Source: an uncultured Collinsella sp. (GTDB lineage Bacteria; Actinomycetota; Coriobacteriia; Coriobacteriales; Coriobacteriaceae). Taken from it: DNA of 9,154 bases. Under the pieces are notes generated by a model. It did no database searches. It saw only the letters and a program-made list of their open reading frames with translations, and was not told the origin of the DNA. Below, piece by piece: positions 1-5,477 of the stretch (positions are counted from its first letter, which is position 1; the number at the start of each line of letters is the position of its first letter). A program made the translations under genes and the position numbers. The stretch lies in assembly GCA_902470905.1 (NCBI GenBank), contig CABRIC010000065.1, positions 1 to 9,154 on the forward strand. Direction: 5' to 3'.

Positions 1-48
1 CGAGTTAGCGTAGCGTCTCGTGGGCTCGGAGATGTGTATAAGAGACAG
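1..48. other. Nextera i7-side sequencing adapter (artefact)
   Basis: Bases 15-29 match the Nextera read-2 tail and 30-48 match the 19-bp Tn5 mosaic end (ending TAAGAGACAG). Bases 7-14 (AGCGTAGC) sit where the 8-base i7 index belongs, and 1-6 resemble the end of the P7 arm with one mismatch. This is library sequence left untrimmed on a contig end. The biological sequence begins at about base 49. It should not be read as a transposon end. Confidence 0.97.
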
Positions 49-171
49 GGGCGTGTGCGTGCCTGCATTCGTAAGCGCGGTTGTCTGGCAAGTGTGATTT
101 GGGGCGACCTCGTTAAAGTTTCTAAACTGCGAAAATGACCGTTAACCGGATTAAATTTTGTTACTCAACAT

Positions 172-213
172 TTGACACTCTGGGCGTGGTAACTTTTTAC
201 CAACAGGTATGAT
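172..213 (+). promoter_or_regulatory. Possible promoter elements for the BREX operon
   Basis: TTGACA (172-177) equals the consensus -35 hexamer, and TATGAT (208-213) is one base from the consensus -10. They are 30 bases apart, so they cannot form one normal sigma-70 promoter. TATGAT could act with a weak -35, in which case transcription would start at about 220, just where the inverted repeat begins. TTGACA lacks a good -10 at 16-18 bases; only T-rich sequence lies there. The call is tentative and rests on motif matches alone. Confidence 0.3.
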
Positions 214-215
214 TA

Positions 216-265
216 TTGTCATGTGCGCCGCGCCTGCCTGCCGGGTTGCGGCGCACTTGTGACAG
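216..265 (+). promoter_or_regulatory. Inverted repeat / stem-loop in brxA leader (operator candidate)
   Basis: GTGCGCCGC (223-231) is perfectly complementary to GCGGCGCAC (248-256), with a 16-base loop. The stem resumes outside a small bulge as GTCA (218-221) with TGAC (260-263). There is no T-run after it, so it does not look like an intrinsic terminator. It lies just after the TATGAT box, so it could be an operator at the transcription start or a structured 5' leader. Known BREX operons can be repressed by BrxR bound to inverted repeats upstream of brxA; assignment to BrxR here is only inference. Confidence 0.4.
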
Positions 266-279
266 CCTTTGACACCCTT

Positions 280-283
280 GGAG
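280..283 (+). promoter_or_regulatory. Ribosome binding site for an alternative brxA start at GTG 292
   Basis: GGAG lies 8 bases before GTG 292, an ordinary Shine-Dalgarno spacing. The frame opened at 292 is not the frame of brxA as assembled: it meets TGA at 355-357 after 21 codons. Loss of one G from the run at 317-326 would join them. The start at 326 has no comparable site. Confidence 0.45.
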
Positions 284-316
284 CGTGTACTGTGGATGTA
301 ACCACAAAAAGCGTTC

Positions 317-326
317 GGGGGGGGGG
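317..326 (+). repeat. Poly-G tract (10 G) at the start of brxA
   Basis: Ten consecutive G end at the first base of the GTG codon at 326. Such runs are prone to slipped-strand change in length. With 10 G, translation from GTG 292 runs into TGA at 355. With 9 G it reads MDVTTKSVRGG and then continues into VLTREQF of BrxA. The tract is thus placed to switch brxA on and off, unless GTG 326 is the real start, in which case its length does not alter the frame. A miscount by assembly is also possible. Confidence 0.6.
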
Positions 327-976
327 TGCTCACTCGCGAGCAATTCCTCCCGCATGAGATGCGCATCGTCGCTGCCCTTCGTATGCAGGGCGCAAGCGAC
401 GAGCAGGTCATTGTACGCGTAAAGAGCGAGAACCTCTTTCAATATCCCACGGAGCGCATGGTCGCCAACCGCGCAACCGTGTGCCTTCGCCGCCTTGACG
501 CCATGGTGCCCACGGACGCCGTATGCGCCGCGCGCGGCATCGACCCCAAAACCGCCGTCGAGGCTGCGTCATCCCTAACCAGGCTCATGGCATTCGGCAC
601 TCCCACGCAGGCGGACCAGGCCATCTTCTACAGCATGATCTGCCGCTACGATATCGTGCGCGAGCTCGTGCTCGTCGAGATGGGGGAGCGCCTACAAAAC
701 TTCGATTATGCCTTTACGGCGGTTGACCTCAACGCCTTTATGACACGCTTTACCACGGAGTATCCGGACGCGGCCCGCTGGACTGAGGCCACGGTCAAGC
801 GCATTAAGGGCTCGCTCCGCCAGACGCTCCGCCATGCCGGTCTTATCGGCGAGGGCCAGGGCCCGGAGTCCGAGCGCCTGTCACCACTCTTCCTCGATTC
901 CGATGTCGAGCGAGCCTTGGTTCAGCTGGGCGAGCAGTCGCTTATCGCGGCCCTTACCGGCAGGGTGGTGATGTAG
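326..976 (+). CDS. brxA: BrxA, BREX type I protein (DUF1819 family)
   Basis: BrxA is a small helical, DNA-binding cytoplasmic protein conserved in type I BREX. It is needed for the system in several hosts, although its exact role is unclear. The 216-residue product has the typical family start (FLPHEMRIVAALRMQG, about residues 7-22), then ENLFQYPTE (35-43) and RRLDAM (55-60), all characteristic of DUF1819. Its length is close to the usual 200 or so residues. GTG 326 is the only start of this open frame near the family's N-terminus, since TAA at 299-301 closes the frame upstream; an in-frame ATG at 359 would delete conserved residues. GTG 326 has no Shine-Dalgarno sequence and lies directly on a poly-G run. 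Family members usually carry about ten residues before this point, which a 9-G tract would supply from GTG 292 (227 aa). It is followed after 1 base by brxB. Identity is secure; the start is not. Confidence 0.9.
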   Translation: MLTREQFLPHEMRIVAALRMQGASDEQVIVRVKSENLFQYPTERMVANRATVCLRRLDAMVPTDAVCAARGIDPKTAVEAASSLTRLMAFGTPTQADQAIFYSMICRYDIVRELVLVEMGERLQNFDYAFTAVDLNAFMTRFTTEYPDAARWTEATVKRIKGSLRQTLRHAGLIGEGQGPESERLSPLFLDSDVERALVQLGEQSLIAALTGRVVM

Positions 977-977
977 C

Positions 978-1670
978 GTGGCTCCCGTCAAAAGCGCCGT
1001 CGACCCTGTTATCACCCCGGCGACCGATCTCACCACCAATATCGGCATCCATTCCCGCAAGAGCGTCGTGGCGGCGCATGCCCGCTCCGAGCGCGCCTGT
1101 CAGGAATTTGAGCGCCGTGCGCAGCTTCTGCGCGAGTGCCTGTGCAGCGAGGACTTTTTGGCCAACAAGGGCATAGGCAACGAGATCGGCTTCCACACTT
1201 TTTGCTATGACCCCGCGCTGGAGTTTGAGGCGCGTGCATTATTTGACACCCTTTCACGCGATGCCGAGGCCGACAAGCTTCCATGCACGCTCAAGGTCGT
1301 GAACCTTTACGACGCCGTGCTGGCAATTCTCGAAAAGCGCCGTGTCCTCAAGGCTATCCCGCACCAAGAGGAGCGCCGCGGTACCCAGCGCGTGCTCGAG
1401 GACGTGGCCAAGTTCGCCTCGCCCGAGAAAGTCGCCGCGTACATCCTTGAGCAGACCGAGCCGCACGCGCCTGGAGACGTCGTTCTCCTCACCGGCGCGG
1501 GCGAGGTTTTCCCGTTCTTTCGCATACACACGCTTCTCCACTGCATGCTTGCGGATTTTGATGAGGTGCCTGTGGTCGCCGCCTATCCGGGCAGTTTCAA
1601 CGGCTCTTCTTTCCAGCTCTTTAACCGTCTGCCGGCCGACAACTACTACCGCGCCATCGATATCTCGTAA
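978..1670 (+). CDS. brxB: BrxB, BREX type I protein (DUF1788 family)
   Basis: BrxB is a conserved cytoplasmic component of type I BREX required for defence; its biochemical role is not settled. The 230-residue product shows the family's landmarks in order: FLANKGIGNEIGF (60-72), CYDPALEFE (76-84), VVNLYDAVLAILE (107-119), LTGAGEVFPFFRIH (171-184), YPGSFNGSSFQLF (203-215) and NYYRAIDI (222-229). The core begins near residue 45, so the first 40 or so residues are longer than usual and not obviously conserved. GTG 978 lies 1 base after the brxA stop, which suggests translational coupling; GGGTGG near 964-969 could serve as its ribosome binding site. No membrane segment or signal peptide is seen. 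Base composition matches brxA and brxC, so these three probably moved together. Identification rests on motif resemblance recalled from the family and is strong. Confidence 0.92.
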   Translation: MAPVKSAVDPVITPATDLTTNIGIHSRKSVVAAHARSERACQEFERRAQLLRECLCSEDFLANKGIGNEIGFHTFCYDPALEFEARALFDTLSRDAEADKLPCTLKVVNLYDAVLAILEKRRVLKAIPHQEERRGTQRVLEDVAKFASPEKVAAYILEQTEPHAPGDVVLLTGAGEVFPFFRIHTLLHCMLADFDEVPVVAAYPGSFNGSSFQLFNRLPADNYYRAIDIS

Positions 1671-1748
1671 GCACGGCTCCCCGCAGGCAAGTCCCTGCCG
1701 CTGGTAACAACCCTTTGCCATAACGTTCCCAAACCCAAAGGAGCACCC
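1671..1748 (+). promoter_or_regulatory. brxB-brxC gap with brxC ribosome binding site
   Basis: AAAGGAG at 1737-1743 lies 5 bases before ATG 1749 and is the best Shine-Dalgarno site in the window, in keeping with a protein made in quantity. A short hairpin (GCAGG 1683-1687 with CCTGC 1694-1698) lies in the gap without a T-run. No clear promoter is seen, so brxC is probably read from the brxA transcript. Confidence 0.7.
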
Positions 1749-4700
1749 ATGGACAACACGATCATTCGCGACCTCTTTGCAAAAGACATCAACCGCTCCA
1801 TCAACGGCGTGGTCAAGGTCCAGGATTCAAAAGATGGGTCCATCCGCCAGGAGCTTGACGAGTACGTGGTGACGCGCGAGTTGCAGAGGCACTTTGCCAC
1901 GTTCTTCAAGGCCTACGGCGATGCTATCGATGCGCGCACCGACAAGATCGGCGTGTGGATCAGTGGTTTCTTCGGTTCCGGTAAATCGCACTTCCTCAAG
2001 ATGCTGAGCTACCTGCTCGAGAATCGCCAGATCGGCGGCAAGAGCGCCATCCGCTACTTTGACGGCAAGATCGTCGACCCCATGGTCGCGGCTGCCATGG
2101 AGCGCGCCTGCTCGGTGCCCACGCAGGCCATCCTCTTTAACATCGATAGCAAGGCGGGCCAGTGGAAGCAGGGCGATACGGCTCCCACGGCGCTGCTTCG
2201 CGGCTTTGAGCGCATGTTCTACGAGGCGCGCGGCTTCTACGGCGAGGACCTCAAGCTTGCAAAGCTCGAGGACTACATCGATTCCCTGGGCAAGACCCAG
2301 GAGTTCCGCGAGGCCTTTGAGCGCGTCAACGGCGAGTCCTGGCTCCAGGCCCGCGACACCTACAGCTACTTTGAGGACGACGTCGTCGAGGTGCTGCAGA
2401 GCGTGCTCGGCATGAGCGAAAAGGCCGCATGGAACTGGCTTGAGGGTTCTGAGGACGAGGTTTTGGCCCCCGATGTCTTTGCCAAAAAGGTCAAGGACTA
2501 CGTGGACGCTCAGACGGCGGGCCACGGCGGCAACTTCCGTTTGCTCTTTATGGTCGACGAGGTGGGTCAGTTTATTACAAACGACAAGGACCCAAGCCTT
2601 ATGCTGAGCCTTCAGACCATCGTCGAGGAGCTGGGTGCTGCCTGCGGTGGCCGCGTGTGGGTGATGGTCACGAGCCAGGAGGCCATCGACAACCTGAGCC
2701 TGCCCGTGGGCAACGACTTTTCAAAGATCCAGGGCCGTTTCAATACCCGCCTTTCGCTCTCCAGCTCCAGCGTGGACGAGGTCATCCAGCGCCGTGTGCT
2801 CGAGAAGACCGCGCCGGCGGCCGATATGCTTGCACGGGTCTACGAGCAAGACACCGCCGTGCTCAAAAACAACTTTACCTTTGAGGGTGGCTCGCGCTCC
2901 GACCTTGCCGGCTACGCCAACTCCAAGGATTTTGTGGCCAGCTACCCGTTTGTGGGCTATCAGTTTAAGCTCCTGCCCGACGTGATGACCGAGGTGCGCA
3001 AACACGGTGTCAAGGCCAAACACATGTCCACAGGCGAGCGCTCCATGCTGAGCGCGTTCCAGGAGAGCACTCAGGCCATCCAGCATGACCAGACCGGTGC
3101 ACTCGTGCCGTTCTGGCGCTTCTTCAACACTATCTCCAAAGACCTTGAGCACGGCATCATCCAGGTGGTCGATCGCGCGGTCCGCGCGGCCGAGGACGCA
3201 AAGGGCCTTGAACCCTACGACGTTCAGGTGCTCAAGCTTCTGTACCTGATTCGTTACATCGGCTACGTCAAGGCCACGGTCGAGAACATCTCCATCTTCA
3301 TGATAGACGGCATCGACGTGGACAAGCGCGCCCTCAAGGACCGCGTCAAGGAGTCCCTTGCCCGTCTGGAGCGCGAGAACTACGTGGCGCGCCAGGGCGA
3401 TACCTATAGCTTCCTCACCGACGAGGAGCAGGAGATAGCGCAGGAGATCGCACGCATCTCGATCGATAACGCGCAGGTGATCGAGTCTATCAAAAAGCGT
3501 CTGTTCGACAGCATCTATACCGCGCGCAAACTCAACCGCGGGGCCAACGACTTTCCGTTTGACCGCTATGTGGACGGCTCAATCCACGGTACCAGCATGG
3601 GCGGCATGGAGCTTTACGTGGCGACTATGGCGAGCGACCTGGGCCGTGCGGACGATACCGAGCTGGCCTTGGCTTCTTCGGGCAAAGCCATCGTGGTCTT
3701 GAGTGACGAGGCGGATTATTGGGAGACGCTCGTCAACGCTGCCAAGATCCGTAAGTACGCCAAGACGCGAAATCTCCAGGAGCTTCAGCCGAGTACGCGC
3801 CAGATCGTCGAGTCCAAGATGCGCGAGGCGGCCTATAACGAGAAGGAGGCCGATACCCTTTTGAGCGAGGCCGTGCTCCATGCACGTTGCGCGGTCAACG
3901 GCCGCATGGTTGAGGTCCGCGCGGCCAAACCCGCCCAGGTCTTTGAGCAAGTGCTGGCGCAGCTGTGCGATGTGGTCTTTGAAAAGGCCGACTATATCGG
4001 CGCGCCGGTCACGAGCGATTCCGATATCCGCTCCACTCTGGCGGGCAACGTTCAAGCGGGGCTCGCTGGCATGGGCGCGGGTAACACGCGTGCGCTCAAA
4101 GAGGTCGAGGACTACCTCAAAGTTCAGCACCAACGCCACCTGGATACCGCTATGGGCGATATCCAGCGCCAGTACCAGCAAAGGCCCTTTGGCTGGCGCG
4201 AGGTCGACATCGCAAATGTGGTGGCGCAGCTTGTGGTGGAGCAGCGCGCACAGGTGCTGTTTGGCGGTCAGACGGTTCAAGCTAACGACAGCCGCATGGT
4301 GGCACTCCTTCGCAAGGATGCCGATAAGGCCCAGGTGCGCTTGCGCATGCGCATAAGCGACCGATTACTGCGCGCCACGGGCGAGCTCATGCGTGACCTG
4401 TTTGATCTCAAGACCGTGCCCTCCAACGAGGATAAGCTCGTGGCCGAGCTCAAGGAGCGCCTTGAGGACTTGCGCGAGGCGTGTCTCGCCATAGCACGCG
4501 ACTACTACACGGGCATCAAGCCGGCCTACCCGTATCCCGGCGAGAACGAGTGCGAGAAGATGCGCTCGGAGGTCGCCGACGTCCTTAAGGATCAGAGTGA
4601 GTCCGAGGCGTTTTTGACTACGTTTACCAAGCATGAGGACCGCTTGCTCAATGCCAAGGAAGATTTTGACAAGGTGGTTGAGTTCTTCGAGTCCAACCAA

Positions 4701-5411
4701 CGAACAGCGTTTGACCACGCCAAGGATTTCTTGAGCCGCACCGAGGGTATCGAGTATGCCTCCGATGACATTCCTAGCGCGGTTGAGAACGTGGCAAAGG
4801 TTCGCGAGATCCTCAAAGATCCCAAGCCCTACGGCCGCATTAAAGATCTGCAGCCGCTTATGAATCCCGTCGAGGACGACATGAAAAAGCTGCTGGGTAT
4901 CCGTCGCAATGAGTTTTTGTGCCGCATCGAGAATGATCTGCAAGACCTGCAGGCGCAGGCTGAGAGTCAAAAGGGCTTTGTCAATCAAGCCAAGGATGCC
5001 ATAGCGGATGCCGGCGCCAAATACGAGTCGTTCAAAAACCGTGCCCACAGTGCTCAAAGCCTCAACGAGCTGAGCGTTGCTGCGACTAACTGGGGCGACT
5101 GGCTCAGCGCGGCAGCCAACGAGATGTACGACGCCGTGGATGAGGCCCGCATGCGTATGGACAACGAGCGCCGCAGCATCGAGGTCACGAGTACGGGTGA
5201 GGTGGTCAAGAAGATCTCCAACAAGGGTGCCGCATCGTCTGCGCCCGTGCCCGCGTCCAAGCCCCAGCGCAAGATCAAGACCGTGCGCCGCGCCGATCTG
5301 GCCAAGCCGAGTCGTCTCTTGTCCGCAGAGGACGTGGAGCGCTACGTGGACGACCTGCGCTCTCGCCTTATGCAGGAGCTCGCTGCAAACGACGAGATCC
5401 GTATCAACTAA
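1749..5411 (+). CDS. brxC: BrxC, large P-loop ATPase of BREX type I
   Basis: BrxC is the large AAA+-like ATPase of type I BREX (the counterpart of PglY) and is required for the host methylation and phage block carried out with PglX. The 1220-residue length is usual for the family. The N-terminal region (FAKDINRSINGVVKVQ, 10-25) is characteristic. The Walker A motif is GFFGSGKSH at 73-81, with K79 and S80 as nucleotide-binding residues. The Walker B motif is LLFMVDEVGQ at 265-274, with D270 and E271. A sensor-like strand VWVMVTSQE (303-311) and arginines at 330 and 334 (QGRFNTRLS) follow. The long C-terminal two thirds is helical and rich in charged residues, with likely coiled-coil stretches at roughly 870-1120. 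A Pro/Ala-rich linker near 1155-1170 precedes a final conserved helix (SAEDVERYVDDLRSRL). ATG 1749 has an excellent ribosome binding site. No frame break or missing catalytic residue is seen. GC-rich codon use fits brxA and brxB. Confidence 0.96.
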   Translation: MDNTIIRDLFAKDINRSINGVVKVQDSKDGSIRQELDEYVVTRELQRHFATFFKAYGDAIDARTDKIGVWISGFFGSGKSHFLKMLSYLLENRQIGGKSAIRYFDGKIVDPMVAAAMERACSVPTQAILFNIDSKAGQWKQGDTAPTALLRGFERMFYEARGFYGEDLKLAKLEDYIDSLGKTQEFREAFERVNGESWLQARDTYSYFEDDVVEVLQSVLGMSEKAAWNWLEGSEDEVLAPDVFAKKVKDYVDAQTAGHGGNFRLLFMVDEVGQFITNDKDPSLMLSLQTIVEELGAACGGRVWVMVTSQEAIDNLSLPVGNDFSKIQGRFNTRLSLSSSSVDEVIQRRVLEKTAPAADMLARVYEQDTAVLKNNFTFEGGSRSDLAGYANSKDFVASYPFVGYQFKLLPDVMTEVRKHGVKAKHMSTGERSMLSAFQESTQAIQHDQTGALVPFWRFFNTISKDLEHGIIQVVDRAVRAAEDAKGLEPYDVQVLKLLYLIRYIGYVKATVENISIFMIDGIDVDKRALKDRVKESLARLERENYVARQGDTYSFLTDEEQEIAQEIARISIDNAQVIESIKKRLFDSIYTARKLNRGANDFPFDRYVDGSIHGTSMGGMELYVATMASDLGRADDTELALASSGKAIVVLSDEADYWETLVNAAKIRKYAKTRNLQELQPSTRQIVESKMREAAYNEKEADTLLSEAVLHARCAVNGRMVEVRAAKPAQVFEQVLAQLCDVVFEKADYIGAPVTSDSDIRSTLAGNVQAGLAGMGAGNTRALKEVEDYLKVQHQRHLDTAMGDIQRQYQQRPFGWREVDIANVVAQLVVEQRAQVLFGGQTVQANDSRMVALLRKDADKAQVRLRMRISDRLLRATGELMRDLFDLKTVPSNEDKLVAELKERLEDLREACLAIARDYYTGIKPAYPYPGENECEKMRSEVADVLKDQSESEAFLTTFTKHEDRLLNAKEDFDKVVEFFESNQRTAFDHAKDFLSRTEGIEYASDDIPSAVENVAKVREILKDPKPYGRIKDLQPLMNPVEDDMKKLLGIRRNEFLCRIENDLQDLQAQAESQKGFVNQAKDAIADAGAKYESFKNRAHSAQSLNELSVAATNWGDWLSAAANEMYDAVDEARMRMDNERRSIEVTSTGEVVKKISNKGAASSAPVPASKPQRKIKTVRRADLAKPSRLLSAEDVERYVDDLRSRLMQELAANDEIRIN

Positions 5412-5418
5412 CCCGCGG

Positions 5419-5450
5419 AGCCACCGGTACCAAAGCGCGCACCGGTGGCT
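5419..5450 (+). terminator. Perfect 10-bp hairpin between brxC and pglX (attenuator or processing site)
   Basis: AGCCACCGGT (5419-5428) is exactly complementary to ACCGGTGGCT (5441-5450), with a 12-base loop. It begins 7 bases after the brxC stop and ends 27 bases before the pglX start. The following bases (TATGGCGTTTAG) lack a true T-run, so full Rho-independent termination is unlikely. Partial termination, mRNA end protection or processing that sets the BrxC to PglX ratio is more plausible. The repeat is seen directly; its role is inferred. Confidence 0.55.
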
Positions 5451-5462
5451 TATGGCGTTTAG

Positions 5463-5467
5463 AAAGG
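5463..5467 (+). promoter_or_regulatory. pglX ribosome binding site
   Basis: AAAGG lies 10 bases before ATG 5478. The spacing is slightly long, so translation may be weaker than for brxC. It supports 5478 as the start, and the family N-terminus (alternating helix with RTELIKGVE) begins there. Confidence 0.6.
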
Positions 5468-5477
5468 CTCATCAACC

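Larger units (their letters stand above)
49..291. other. Non-coding leader upstream of brxA
   Basis: No convincing gene is seen here on either strand. The minus-strand open frames that run through it overlap brxA and have no family resemblance. The stretch from about 110 to 220 is clearly more AT-rich than the genes that follow, as expected of a promoter region. It holds a TTTGACAC element twice (171-178 and 268-275), a TATGAT box at 208-213 and a strong inverted repeat at 216-265. A BrxR-type regulator gene, often found upstream of BREX operons, is not visible, but the contig begins too close to exclude one. Confidence 0.6.

Noticed and set aside
49..97. Tail of an upstream gene ending at a TGA near 95.
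   Set aside because: Only about 15 codons of open frame with no recognisable sequence; too short to support a call.
151..442. Two overlapping minus-strand open frames in the leader (81 and 86 codons).
   Set aside because: They run across the poly-G tract and into conserved brxA coding sequence, have no family resemblance and no good ribosome binding site.
1827..2525. Long minus-strand open frames opposite brxC (for example 1827-2525, 3579-4280 and 4365-5057, each about 230 codons).
   Set aside because: They are typical antisense shadows of GC-rich coding DNA with strong third-position bias; brxC on the + strand has clear motifs throughout.
5412..5477. The brxC-pglX hairpin as a full Rho-independent terminator ending the operon.
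   Set aside because: No T-run follows the stem, and pglX, a core BREX gene, comes directly after with no clear promoter.
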